Of a stretch of 64,000 bases of DNA, positions 32,474 through 41,149 are shown piece after piece. How positions within the stretch are numbered: the first letter of the stretch is position 1; the number at the start of each line of letters is the position of its first letter. The position numbers and the translations under genes are program-made. The notes under the pieces were generated by a model. The model worked only from the letters and a program-made list of their open reading frames with translations, had not been told where the DNA came from and searched no databases. The stretch is from Caldiserica bacterium UBA4822 (GTDB taxonomy: Bacteria; Caldisericota; Caldisericia; Cryosericales; Cryosericaceae): contig DHFO01000043.1 of NCBI GenBank assembly GCA_002402295.1, forward strand, positions 21,101-85,100. Reading direction: 5' to 3'.

Positions 32474-34147
32474 TCAGCCGGCGAGAGAAAGCAGGCGACT
32501 CAGCAGGACGCAGGCCTGGGCCCGGGTGCAGGGACTCTCCAGGTTGAGCTGTCCGTTCGTTTCAATGCCCGGATCGGGGCTGCGGATGATACCCTTGGCG
32601 AAACATGCCGCGACAGCAGGCGCGAACCAGGAGGACGAAGGAATGCCACTGTACGGTGGTATGGTTGACTGCTGCCAATGCTGGGAGCGGGCGATGACGG
32701 CGAGGACCTGTGCCATGCTGACTGGCTCGTCGGGCCTAAAGCTGCCTCCGGGGTATCCGGACAGCCAGCCAGTGCTGACGGCTGTTGCGATGGATCCTGC
32801 CGCCCAGTGATTGGCGGACACGTCTCTGAACGGTGCTGAGGCCGGTGGCGGGGCTTGCACCCCAAGGGTCTTGCACATGAGCACGGCAAACTCGGCCCGC
32901 GTGAGGGGCTGGTCCGGATGGAACAACCCATCGGCCTTGCCGGTGATGAGGCCTCGCGCGCTGAGGTCGGCAATAGCGGAAAAGGCCCACGAAGTCCCGG
33001 GAACATCCTTGAACCGGCGACCCGCGGCGATGGCCTCAGAAACGAGCCGGCGCACACGCATGATGGTGTAGGCTTGGTCGGCAAGGTCATCATGCATAGA
33101 CAGCACCCCTGCAAGGTGCAATTCGGTGTCGATCCAGGGCGTGAATCCGTAGGTCCCCGGACAGGCTGCAATCAGAAGTTCTCCGGTGCGGGTGTCCGTC
33201 TGCTCGCGCCACATGCCCAGTCCGGGGCGCGCCCCGCTTGTGGATGGCAGCAGCGTCGCCACCGATGTGTACGGCGTGGACACGACTGTGGCGTCAGCAG
33301 CCTGATCCCGTTCCAGTTCTGCTACCGCTTCGGCGGACAGAATGCGCTTTCCCTGCCACACGCCGTTGTCAAGCAGCATGGAAAGGAAACGCGCATAGTC
33401 GTCCGCCGTTGAACGCGCTCCCCCCGCCACGTACGGGTTCCGGTTGAATCCCATGAGGTTGAAGCTGGTGCTTCCCATGCCAAGAGGTTCGGCTATGCGC
33501 GTGCGGAAGAACTCCTGCCATGTCACGCCGGAAATGACCTCGCAGACCCGCGCACCCACCTGAATGGAGGTGAAGCCGTCGACTACTGCCTGTCCGGGAG
33601 GGGTGAGCAGGGGCTTTTCAGCAATGCGTCTGACGCACTCTTCGAGCGTGATGGTGCGGTCTGTTAGCGAAACGTCCGCTGCCTCCAGTCCTGAACTGTA
33701 GGACCAAAGCTCACGGATTGTGATGTCCGCCTTCGAGTCGGTGAACTCGGGGAGATACATGGAAACAGGGTCGTCCAGCCCCAGGAGCCCTGCGTCGACG
33801 AGCGTCATCATCGCTGCGGCGGCCAGCCAGCGTGACGATGAGCCAATGTCGACGACAGTCCCCGAACCAAACCGTCCATAGCCCGTCCGCTCGACAACCG
33901 CTCCGTCCTTGACGACAACCAGCGCAATCCCGTGCGCGGTCGGAGCGGCTGACGCAAGAAACTGGTTGACGCTGGACATGTCGTAGGAGCCGAGGGCCGT
34001 AGCCTGGCTGTCCGTCGGGGCACAGCCGGAGGCACTGGCAATCAGGCACAGGACCAGCAGCAGTGCAGCCGTCCGGCGTACCGGTGTTCTCGAGAGCCCC
34101 GCTCTAGGACCGTGTCTGATTGGCAAAGCGGTGAAGATGGGCGACAC
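32474..34147 (-). CDS. Degenerate beta-lactamase-like lipoprotein with SLH domains
   Basis: 557 aa from a GTG at 34147 (overlapping the ktrA end by 44 bases), but the start is not sure. A lipoprotein signal (LLVLCLIASASGCAPT) is followed by a class C beta-lactamase/serine hydrolase domain of about 330 residues, then two to three S-layer homology repeats (FKDVPGTSWAFSAIADL and FRDVSANHWAAGSIATA, each with a TRAEFAVLM-like or SMAQVLAVIA end). The SxxK motif is SSSR at 103-106 and the YxN position in PGQAVVDGFTSIQVG is FTS. Lys and Tyr of the catalytic triad are therefore replaced, so it probably does not hydrolyse and may bind cell wall peptides. Confidence 0.78.
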   Translation of the reverse strand: MSPIFTALPIRHGPRAGLSRTPVRRTAALLLVLCLIASASGCAPTDSQATALGSYDMSSVNQFLASAAPTAHGIALVVVKDGAVVERTGYGRFGSGTVVDIGSSSRWLAAAAMMTLVDAGLLGLDDPVSMYLPEFTDSKADITIRELWSYSSGLEAADVSLTDRTITLEECVRRIAEKPLLTPPGQAVVDGFTSIQVGARVCEVISGVTWQEFFRTRIAEPLGMGSTSFNLMGFNRNPYVAGGARSTADDYARFLSMLLDNGVWQGKRILSAEAVAELERDQAADATVVSTPYTSVATLLPSTSGARPGLGMWREQTDTRTGELLIAACPGTYGFTPWIDTELHLAGVLSMHDDLADQAYTIMRVRRLVSEAIAAGRRFKDVPGTSWAFSAIADLSARGLITGKADGLFHPDQPLTRAEFAVLMCKTLGVQAPPPASAPFRDVSANHWAAGSIATAVSTGWLSGYPGGSFRPDEPVSMAQVLAVIARSQHWQQSTIPPYSGIPSSSWFAPAVAACFAKGIIRSPDPGIETNGQLNLESPCTRAQACVLLSRLLSLAG

Positions 34148-34763
34148 TGCCCAGAATGATGAGGCGGTCGCCTGGCTGCAGGACGTCGTCCGAATGAAGG
34201 GTCACGAGGATTTCGTCACCGCGCCGGATGCCGACGACGTTGATCTCGAAGCGTGCGCGGTAGTCCAAGTCCCGCAGTGTCTTGCCAGCGGCGGCTTTGG
34301 GAATGGGTACCTCGAGGATGTCGTAGTCCGGCGAAGACTCAAGGAAGTCATACAGGCTCGAGAGGCTGAGACGGTTCGCAAGGCGGATAGCCATGTCATG
34401 CTCGGGGAAGACCACGTCGTCCGCGCCGATGCGCAGCAGGAGCCTTCCATGCAGGTCCGAGGATGACCTGGCAACCAGATGCTTGATGCCGATTTCCTTG
34501 AGGACTGCGGCTGTCAGCACGCTCCGCTCGATCTCGGCTCCGATGGTCAGAACCACCGTGTCGCAATTGGTGATGCCCGCGGCCTTGAGCTGGTCCGGGT
34601 CCGTGCTGTCGACGACGGCTGCCAGTGCGACGTCATCCTTGATGCTGTCAACGTTCTCCTGCTTGTCGTCGACGGCCAGCACCTCAAAGCCCAGCTGTGC
34701 CAGACGGATGGCACATGACCGCCCAAACTTCCCGAGTCCAACCACACCAATCTGCTGCTTCAT
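34104..34763 (-). CDS. ktrA: Potassium uptake regulatory subunit KtrA (RCK, TrkA-type)
   Basis: 219 aa, ATG at 34763 after GGAGGACAG. An N-terminal RCK-N Rossmann fold (IGVVGLGKFGRSCAIRLAQLGFEVLAVDDKQENVDSI) binds NAD or ATP. A TrkA-C domain (PIPKAAAGKTLRDLDYRARFEINVVGIRRGD) follows from about residue 145. It gates the KtrB channel next door and senses adenine nucleotides. Transcribed 11 bases after ktrB. The gene after it (32474-34147) overlaps its 3' end. Confidence 0.92.
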   Translation of the reverse strand: MKQQIGVVGLGKFGRSCAIRLAQLGFEVLAVDDKQENVDSIKDDVALAAVVDSTDPDQLKAAGITNCDTVVLTIGAEIERSVLTAAVLKEIGIKHLVARSSSDLHGRLLLRIGADDVVFPEHDMAIRLANRLSLSSLYDFLESSPDYDILEVPIPKAAAGKTLRDLDYRARFEINVVGIRRGDEILVTLHSDDVLQPGDRLIILGSVAHLHRFANQTRS

Positions 34764-34774
34764 TGCCTGTCCTC

Positions 34775-36160
34775 CTATCCGATGATGACGTCGTCTTCCG
34801 CGAAACGAATGTGGTGTTCGATTCTGTTGTGGACTGGCGCCACAAGTGTGAGCATCGCCGTCAGGACTCCGACGCGTCCTGCCAGCATAGTTGCAATCAG
34901 GACGATCTGGGACCCGGGCGACAGGCTGGGTGTCAGCCCCGTGCTGAGGCCGACCGTTCCGAAGGCGGACGTTACCTCAAACAGCAGATTCAGGGCAGAA
35001 AACCTGTTACCGTCCATGATAGCCAGCAGGAAGGTTGCCGTGGCGATGATGCCCAGGCTCAACGTAAACACGACGATTGCCTTCTTCACGCTGTCCACGC
35101 GGATTCCCCTCCTGCCCAAGTGTATCTGTTCGGACTCTGTGAGCGCGCTCCACACGAAGCCGAGAACGACGGCAAAGGTGGTTGTCTTGACGCCGCCGCC
35201 AGTTCCGCCCGGCGAGGCGCCGATGAACATGAGAGCAAGGAAGACCATGAGGGTTGATGGGTGCTGCGCCGCCATGGGGACGGAATTAAATCCGGCAGTC
35301 CGGGCGGTCACTGACTGGAACCACGAGGCAAGCAGGCGTGTGCGGAGTGGCAGGGGTCCGAACGTTGACGGATTCGTGCGCTCAAGGAGGGAGATGGTCG
35401 CCGCCCCGCCGAAGACGAGAATCGCAGTGACCAGGAGCACGACGTGTACATGGGTGGACAGGTGCTTGTGAACGGGTCGCGCGAAGTGGTGTACTACTTC
35501 GTCAATGACGACGAAGCCCAGGCCTCCGAGGATGATAAGGAGAGGTACCACGAGATTGACCGTCATGTCGCTCACGTAGCTTTCCAGACTGGTCATTCCA
35601 CGGCCGAGAACGTCAAATCCCGCGTTGCAGAAGGCGCTGATACTCGTAAACACGCCATTCCAGACCGCTCTGCCAAAGGACATGTCGCGGGCGAAGCGGG
35701 CCGACAGGATGAGAGCCCCCACTCCCTCGCTCACGAGCACGATGACCGCGATGGACTTGGCAAAGCTGCGGGGCTCGCGGTGTGAGGGCAGCGGGGTGCT
35801 TTCACAGAAGTCGCCGGTCTGGCGGACACCTAGGTGCCTGTTGCGGAAGGATGCCATGAGGATAGTCGTCAGGACCATGTAGCCCAGACCGCCGGTCTGG
35901 ATAAGTACAATGATGACGATCTGACCGAACAGCGACCAGAACGTCCCGGTGTCGAACAGGACAAGACCGGTCACGCATGTCGCGCTGGTCGCCGTAAACA
36001 GAGCGCGCAGAAACCCCGGGCTGGTCCCGGTGTTCGCCTGTGGCAGCATGAGCAGGAGAGCCCCTGTAAGAATGACGAGCGCGAAACTCAGCAAGATGCG
36101 CTGAGCGGGGCTGGTGCGTATGGAACGGAGCACGAGTTTTCCTTGTCTGGAAGGGGGCAT
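34775..36160 (-). CDS. ktrB: Potassium uptake channel subunit KtrB (TrkH family)
   Basis: 461 aa. Four membrane-pore-membrane units with the characteristic selectivity motifs: TATSATCVTGLVLFDT, SAFCNAGFDVLG, TARTAGFNSVPM and TSAFGTVGLSTGLTP. Each contains the Gly that lines the potassium pore. Length and motif spacing match sodium-dependent KtrB more than TrkH. Start at 36160 is preceded by AGGATGTGACAGG. Forms a two-gene transport system with the regulatory subunit that follows; TATACT at 36193-36198 on the minus strand is a likely -10. Confidence 0.93.
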   Translation of the reverse strand: MPPSRQGKLVLRSIRTSPAQRILLSFALVILTGALLLMLPQANTGTSPGFLRALFTATSATCVTGLVLFDTGTFWSLFGQIVIIVLIQTGGLGYMVLTTILMASFRNRHLGVRQTGDFCESTPLPSHREPRSFAKSIAVIVLVSEGVGALILSARFARDMSFGRAVWNGVFTSISAFCNAGFDVLGRGMTSLESYVSDMTVNLVVPLLIILGGLGFVVIDEVVHHFARPVHKHLSTHVHVVLLVTAILVFGGAATISLLERTNPSTFGPLPLRTRLLASWFQSVTARTAGFNSVPMAAQHPSTLMVFLALMFIGASPGGTGGGVKTTTFAVVLGFVWSALTESEQIHLGRRGIRVDSVKKAIVVFTLSLGIIATATFLLAIMDGNRFSALNLLFEVTSAFGTVGLSTGLTPSLSPGSQIVLIATMLAGRVGVLTAMLTLVAPVHNRIEHHIRFAEDDVIIG

Positions 36161-36192
36161 CCTGTCACATCCTTTTGCTCTTCACGCGCAGT

Positions 36193-36198
36193 AGTATA
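36193..36198 (-). promoter_or_regulatory. ktrB: Candidate -10 of the ktrBA operon
   Basis: TATACT on the minus strand, 32 bases before the ktrB start. TTGTAC 16 bases upstream may be the -35. Confidence 0.45.
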
Positions 36199-36288
36199 CC
36201 CTCTCTGACGGCCCGTACAACACCCGTGGAGCCCTCATCGGTCCCAACCTGAGCAGCCAGGTCTGGTGACCCGCCGCCAGCGGGGTGG

Positions 36289-36294
36289 TATACT
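36289..36294 (+). promoter_or_regulatory. mscL: Candidate -10 of mscL
   Basis: TATACT on the plus strand, 18 bases before the ATG, with a GGAGGTGACCC ribosome binding site between. It is divergent to the ktrB promoter in the same 152-base gap. Confidence 0.45.
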
Positions 36295-36312
36295 TCCCGG
36301 CGGAGGTGACCC

Positions 36313-36774
36313 ATGTGGAATGAGTTCAAGAAGTTCGCCCTGAAGAGTAACATGATCGACCTGGCCATTGGTGTCATTATCGGAGGTGCTATTGGCAAGG
36401 TTGTCACATCCCTCGTGAATGACATCCTGATGCCGCCCATCGGCCTTATCCTCGGTCATGTGGACTTCTCTAACCTCTACATCAACCTGAGCCATACGAA
36501 ATACGCGACCTTTGCAGCAGCCAAGGCCGCCGGCGCTCCAACCCTCAATATCGGTCTGTTTTTCAACAACATCATTGACTTCCTCATTGTTTCGCTCGTT
36601 ATCTTCGTCATGGTGAGGGGGATGAACAGGATGCGGGAACTGATGGACAAGAAAGGTGCTCCCGCCGCGGCGCGAACAACGAAGGTCTGCCCGTATTGCA
36701 AGTCGGAAATCCCGGTAGATGCAACACGATGCCCGCATTGCACGAGTCACCTTGGCGGAGAGGACCCGCACTAG
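36313..36774 (+). CDS. mscL: Large-conductance mechanosensitive channel MscL with a zinc ribbon
   Basis: 153 aa, ATG after GGAGGTGACCC. First helix [42 protein letters not shown] is the full MscL signature, and the second helix is [18 protein letters not shown]. MscL opens under membrane stretch to release solutes. The C-terminus, after about residue 115, adds [18 protein letters not shown], a four-cysteine zinc ribbon not found in E. coli MscL. It faces the potassium uptake operon, so osmotic up- and down-shift functions adjoin. Confidence 0.94.
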   Translation: MWNEFKKFALKSNMIDLAIGVIIGGAIGKVVTSLVNDILMPPIGLILGHVDFSNLYINLSHTKYATFAAAKAAGAPTLNIGLFFNNIIDFLIVSLVIFVMVRGMNRMRELMDKKGAPAAARTTKVCPYCKSEIPVDATRCPHCTSHLGGEDPH

Positions 36775-36796
36775 GTGAGCATCAGCCGGCGAAACA

Positions 36797-38689
36797 CTAG
36801 AAGACCAGCTTCTGGTACTTGTCCTGCAACAGTCGCAGCCGTTCCATAGTGGCGTTCAGGACCAGCTGGAGCTGTGAGGCCCGTTCGAGTTGACCGCCTT
36901 CGAGTGCGGCAACAAGCTGTCCGCACACCGATGGCCGCTCCGGTGTATCGTCTGCCAGTTCGTGGCACAGGGCGTCGATAGCGGTCCACACTGCCTGCGC
37001 CTGCGCACTGTCAAGGTTTCTGCGTGTGCAGGACCGGACGACGTCCAGGTCATCCGGAACGATTCGGACCAGCAGCTCGTGCTTCCAGCGGGCCAGGGCG
37101 GCCGCGCGGAACGCCTGGATGACGCCGGGTGTGAACGTTTCGCCTGCTCCAAGCACGCGGACGCGCTCCGGCAGATTTTCCAGCATATGCATGTTTTCCC
37201 ACACGGTTGCCGGAGGGACGCCGAAGAGACGGTCACGTTCCTCCTTGCTGTAGTGGTCGAAAACGTTCTCCTCGCTGCGGTAGGCGCGGTCCTGCTCCAG
37301 ATACCTGCCGGGCGCGCCGGCTTTCTTGGAAATCTCCGCAAGCAGGTCAGCGGGAGATGAGCCCGATTCAAGCGTCCAGCGTATACCGTCGAGCATGGCC
37401 ATGATGCAGGCGGCTACCGCGACATAGGTGTTGGTATAGGGATTGGGCGAGCGCAGCTCGAAGCGGGTGGCGCGAGGGTTGTCGACGTCGCGCACGAGTC
37501 CTGCGAGCACAGTGCGGTTGCGCGATGGCGCGGCAGGGTCTGCGCCGAGCGCGGTCACAATGCATACAGGCGCTTCGTATCCGGGTTTGAGTCTGTTGAA
37601 GGCGTCGTTGCTCGAGGAGATGAAGGGATTCACAACTTCGTAGTTACGCAGAAGCCCCATGAGGGCGCCATAGCCGATGACGCTCAGAAAATCGGCACGC
37701 ATGTCCGCAGGCGCAAACAGGTTGATGCGTCTGCCGCTTGGCAGGACGCCGGCAATACCAAGATGGGTGTGCTCGCCCGAGCCGGCGACACCGGGGATGG
37801 GCTTCGCCTTGAAGTTGACGGTCAGACCGTTTGCGCGGAAGATCTCCTTGACCAGGATGCGCGCCAGCAGCTCATTGTCCGCCGCCTGCACGGCGGTGGC
37901 GTACCGCCAGTCGATTTCCATCTGTTCCATAACATGGGCCAGCTCGCCGCCAGGCCCGATGGAGGCCTTGACTCCGCCGACCTCCTTATGGCCCATTTCA
38001 GGGTGGAGACCGTACGCCTCGAGAGCCATGACCGCTTGCTCGAGTGCCGTGCGCGCAGAGCCGCGCGTGCGCTGCCAGTAGTTTTCCTGCAGGACCTGCG
38101 CCGCCGACAGCTCGTCGATATTGGCTGTGTCCGTGGGTGTCTTGACCCAGAACTCCAGTTCGGTTCCAACCGTAACCTCGATGTCGGCGAGGCGCCCGGG
38201 CTCAAGGTGCGCCACGTGGGGAGACAACGCATGCGCGTGCAGGAGGTCAAGGAGTGTCCGCCTGGCGTAGGAGACGGTCGATTCCAGGAGAGAGCGGGAG
38301 TCGACGCGGACGCCACGGTGCACAAGGAAGGAGGGGATGCGCAGGGTTCCGACCGGAAGCCCCGTTTCCGTGTCCCTGTGCTCCTCGTTGTAATCGACGA
38401 ACCACGTGGCTGCGAGGTCGGGGACGAGGTCGACCTGGGCATCTGCAAGGGATGTCAGAGTGCCCAGCACCACGGAGGAACCATCTGTCTGGACGGCCTT
38501 GCCGGCGAGAAAGGCGTCGATGTCTGCGGTGAAGGCCTGGATGGGAATGCGCTCGTCGGTATCGTTGCCGGCAAGGTCGATGCCCACAAGGGAGACAAAG
38601 CGGATTTCCGGATGTTCCCGCAGGATGGCAAGCAGTGTCTCGCGGCCACACTGCCCTCCTGCAATGCTGTAGATGCGTGAACCGTTCAT
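36797..38689 (-). CDS. glnA: Large glutamine synthetase
   Basis: 630 aa, far longer than GS type I (about 450) but shorter than type III GlnN (about 700). The catalytic barrel is visible: VTVGTELEFWV, EMGHKEVGGVKASIGPGGELAHVMEQMEIDWRYATAVQAAD, FKAKPIPGVAGSGEHTHLG with the ATP and metal residues, then RNRTVLAGLV, ATRFELRSPNPYTNTYVAVAACIMAMLDG. A C-terminal extension of about 150 helical residues follows (ERPSVCGQLVAALEGG). ATG at 38689 has GGAGGAATCC. Assimilates ammonia into glutamine; 22 bases from the convergent mscL stop. Confidence 0.88.
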   Translation of the reverse strand: MNGSRIYSIAGGQCGRETLLAILREHPEIRFVSLVGIDLAGNDTDERIPIQAFTADIDAFLAGKAVQTDGSSVVLGTLTSLADAQVDLVPDLAATWFVDYNEEHRDTETGLPVGTLRIPSFLVHRGVRVDSRSLLESTVSYARRTLLDLLHAHALSPHVAHLEPGRLADIEVTVGTELEFWVKTPTDTANIDELSAAQVLQENYWQRTRGSARTALEQAVMALEAYGLHPEMGHKEVGGVKASIGPGGELAHVMEQMEIDWRYATAVQAADNELLARILVKEIFRANGLTVNFKAKPIPGVAGSGEHTHLGIAGVLPSGRRINLFAPADMRADFLSVIGYGALMGLLRNYEVVNPFISSSNDAFNRLKPGYEAPVCIVTALGADPAAPSRNRTVLAGLVRDVDNPRATRFELRSPNPYTNTYVAVAACIMAMLDGIRWTLESGSSPADLLAEISKKAGAPGRYLEQDRAYRSEENVFDHYSKEERDRLFGVPPATVWENMHMLENLPERVRVLGAGETFTPGVIQAFRAAALARWKHELLVRIVPDDLDVVRSCTRRNLDSAQAQAVWTAIDALCHELADDTPERPSVCGQLVAALEGGQLERASQLQLVLNATMERLRLLQDKYQKLVF

Positions 38690-38761
38690 TGGATTCCTCC
38701 ACGTTGTTTCTCAGAGACTAACTGTTCATCGGCTTTTTGCAAGGATTGCGATTCACATTGC

Positions 38762-38767
38762 TATACT
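38762..38767 (+). promoter_or_regulatory. Candidate -10 of the mug-like gene, leaderless arrangement
   Basis: TATACT, then 6 bases, then the ATG at 38774; no ribosome binding site. TTGCAA 19 bases upstream may be the -35. Confidence 0.5.
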
Positions 38768-38773
38768 GACAGC

Positions 38774-39334
38774 ATGCATACGAGTGAGCCGTCCAATGTT
38801 GCGCGACTGCTGACCGCCGATCTAGTGCCAGACGTTCTCGGGCCTGGCCTGCGGGTCGTTTTTTGCGGTACAGCGCTGGGGGATGTGTCCTGGCGGCGAC
38901 AGGCCTACTACGCCAACCCGGGGAACACGTTCTGGCAGACCCTGGCAGAGGCAGGGCTCACGCCGTTCCGCCTCGAGCCGCAAGAGTATACGCTGCTTCC
39001 GGAGTGGGGCATCGGCCTCACGGACCTGGTCAAGTCCGACCACGGCCAGGATGCCCGCATCTTCGACGGACACGTGGACATCGCAGCTGCCCGGGATGTG
39101 CTGACAGCGAAGATACTCCGCTGGCAGCCAAGTGTCCTGGCGTTCACGAGCAAGACCGTGGCATTCCGGTATCTGGGGCACCGTGTGCCGTACGGGCGCC
39201 AGCCCGGGCATATCGGGACAACCTCTCTCTGGGTTCTGCCTTCGACATCGGGGCTTGCACGCAGGTTCTTTACGGTAGAACCGTGGCGGGAACTCGCGGC
39301 TGTCGCCGCGCAGTGGCAGGTGTCCTCCTCTTGA
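38774..39334 (+). CDS. mug: G/U mismatch-specific DNA glycosylase (Mug/TDG family)
   Basis: 186 aa. Removes uracil or thymine opposite guanine in DNA. Motifs of the family: VVFCGTALGDVSWRRQAYYANPGNTFWQTLAEAG contains the active-site region, LPEWGIGLTDLVKS is the central strand, and VLPSTSGLARRFF the DNA minor-groove loop. The GINPG active site of E. coli Mug is FCGTALG here, as in related TDG-like bacterial proteins; an active-site Asn is not obvious, so activity against G:T may differ. Start is leaderless. The next gene is 52 bases on. Confidence 0.86.
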   Translation: MHTSEPSNVARLLTADLVPDVLGPGLRVVFCGTALGDVSWRRQAYYANPGNTFWQTLAEAGLTPFRLEPQEYTLLPEWGIGLTDLVKSDHGQDARIFDGHVDIAAARDVLTAKILRWQPSVLAFTSKTVAFRYLGHRVPYGRQPGHIGTTSLWVLPSTSGLARRFFTVEPWRELAAVAAQWQVSSS

Positions 39335-39386
39335 TTCCTGCCCGGAGGAGGTAGACTGATAGTGTCCGGAACGATGCTGTGGCGGG

Positions 39387-39932
39387 GTGAACGATGTCTG
39401 TATGGTGCGAAGTGAACTCGTGCGGCATGCGACACATCCGGACAGTCGAGATATGACCGGAGAGAAACTGGTATCGCTGCACATAACCATTCCCGAGCTC
39501 AAAGGGATGCCGCCCGGTGTTGCGACGCAGGTGTCAACGGCGTTCTGGGTGCCTCTTGCGGAGTTTGTCCTTGGACGGGCGGATTCGTTCGCAGTCGTAT
39601 GTCAGCGGGGGGACATACGTGCCATCAAGCTCCTCATGCCGCTGGCTGAGACCATCGAACGAAGGCACGAGGATGGGGCGCTGATGTTCTGGGGAACAGT
39701 CACGGCGCCGGTGAGGCAGGCCCTGGTGCACGGACACGGCTCTAGGCACGAGTCCCTATGGTGGTGGCAGATGGTATTGACCGCCGATGGCAGCCGCGTC
39801 TTCGAGCTGCGCGGCTATGGTGAACGCATGGAGCTGTTCGGGCTGACAGAGGAAGAAGCGAGGACAGTGCTCGACATGGTGCCATTTTCGGCCCGTGTGG
39901 CCCGTACGGCGGAAGCGGCTGGAGACCGATGA
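39387..39932 (+). CDS. Hypothetical protein
   Basis: 181 aa from a GTG at 39387 (an ATG at 39402 or at 39453 is possible; no ribosome binding site decides). No signal peptide or helix. Visible pattern: PPGVATQVSTAFWVPLAEFVLGRADSFAVVCQRGDIRAIKLLMPLAE, later SLWWWQMVLTADGSRVFELRGYGERMELFGLTEEEA. No family recognised; composition and codon use match the neighbours, so it is probably real. Followed by the iron alcohol dehydrogenase after 45 bases. Confidence 0.6.
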   Translation: MNDVCMVRSELVRHATHPDSRDMTGEKLVSLHITIPELKGMPPGVATQVSTAFWVPLAEFVLGRADSFAVVCQRGDIRAIKLLMPLAETIERRHEDGALMFWGTVTAPVRQALVHGHGSRHESLWWWQMVLTADGSRVFELRGYGERMELFGLTEEEARTVLDMVPFSARVARTAEAAGDR

Positions 39933-39977
39933 ACGGGCGGCGCACTGAAGAAGCAGCAGTGATGGGGAGGTGTTGAT

Positions 39978-41129
39978 ATGCCCGGAACGTACTATATGCC
40001 AGGCGTCAACCTGATTCACCGGGGAGCCCTGCAAGACGTGGGAGCCTGGGCCAGCAACCTTGGTGGAACAAAGGCGCTTATCGTGGCTTCGATGGGTTCT
40101 ACAGGTCAGGAACAGGGCCGCATGGTGGCGGATGTGCTGGAGCGGAGCAGCATTGCTTCGGTCGTGTATGCGGGTGCCGGGCCCAACCCGACGGACGCCA
40201 TGGTGGTCACGGGGGTGCAGCTGTACGGGGATGAACACTGCGATCTGCTGGTGGCTATCGGCGGAGGCAGCGCAATGGACTGTGCCAAGGGCATCGGCCT
40301 GATCGTGACAAACGGCGGAACCGTCGACCAGTATGAGGGCGAGAACAAGGCGTCCCGGCGGCTGCCCCCGTTCATCACGGTGAACACCACAGCGGGAACA
40401 GGCAGCGAAGTTACCTCGGTGGCAGTCCTCACTGACAGCAGGACGCACCACAAGATGACTATCAAGGACTGGCGGCTGACCGCAGATGTGTCGGTCAACG
40501 ACGCGCAGCTGATGGTCAGCATGCCGCCAGCACTGACCGCTGCCACCGGCATGGATGCGCTGTCGCATGCTATCGAAGCCTACGTCGCCACCAACGCGAC
40601 GGCGCTTACAGACTCGCTTGCATACGAGGCCATAACGCTCGTGTGCCAGTGGCTTCCGCGTGCGTTCGACAAGGGCGACGATATCGCGGCTCGGCACGGA
40701 ATGTGCAACGCAGCATTCCTCGCGGGACTGGCATTCAACAATTCGGGCCTCGGCTACGTGCATGCGCTTTCTCACCCGCTGACCGGCAAGTACGGCCTGC
40801 CGCACGGGGTTCTCAACGCGGTGCTTCTGCCTGCCGTCATGCGGTGGAACTCGGTGCTGGTCGGCAGCAGGATGGCAAAGATTGCTGTCGCGATGGGCGT
40901 GGGGCATCCGTGGCGCACGGACCGTGAGAACGCAGAGAAGGCCATTGCCGGGGTGGAGGACCTGAACCGTCGACTGAGAATTCCCCCGGGGCTGTCTGCG
41001 ATGGGCGTACGGGAGGCCGACCTGCCGGAGCTTGCCGAGCAGGCGATGGAGGAGCTGGTAGGCAAGACTAACCCCCGCCAGGTGGCGTCTGCGGAACAAA
41101 TGCAGCGGCTATACCTGGATTCCATGTAG
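39978..41129 (+). CDS. Iron-containing alcohol dehydrogenase
   Basis: 383 aa, ATG with GGGGAGGTG. Full set of active-site motifs: AIGGGSAMDCAKGI for NAD, TTAGTGSEVTSVAVLTD, MDALSHAIEAYV (Asp and His ligands), HALSHPL and LPHGVLNAVLLP (the last two His ligands). Close to 1,3-propanediol or methanol-type dehydrogenases; converts an alcohol to an aldehyde with NAD, so it can supply or remove the aldehydes used by the two aldehyde oxidoreductases. Likely operon with the two genes that follow (20 and 15 base gaps). Confidence 0.9.
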   Translation: MPGTYYMPGVNLIHRGALQDVGAWASNLGGTKALIVASMGSTGQEQGRMVADVLERSSIASVVYAGAGPNPTDAMVVTGVQLYGDEHCDLLVAIGGGSAMDCAKGIGLIVTNGGTVDQYEGENKASRRLPPFITVNTTAGTGSEVTSVAVLTDSRTHHKMTIKDWRLTADVSVNDAQLMVSMPPALTAATGMDALSHAIEAYVATNATALTDSLAYEAITLVCQWLPRAFDKGDDIAARHGMCNAAFLAGLAFNNSGLGYVHALSHPLTGKYGLPHGVLNAVLLPAVMRWNSVLVGSRMAKIAVAMGVGHPWRTDRENAEKAIAGVEDLNRRLRIPPGLSAMGVREADLPELAEQAMEELVGKTNPRQVASAEQMQRLYLDSM

Positions 41130-41149
41130 CCCTGCGCACAGGTCAGCGC

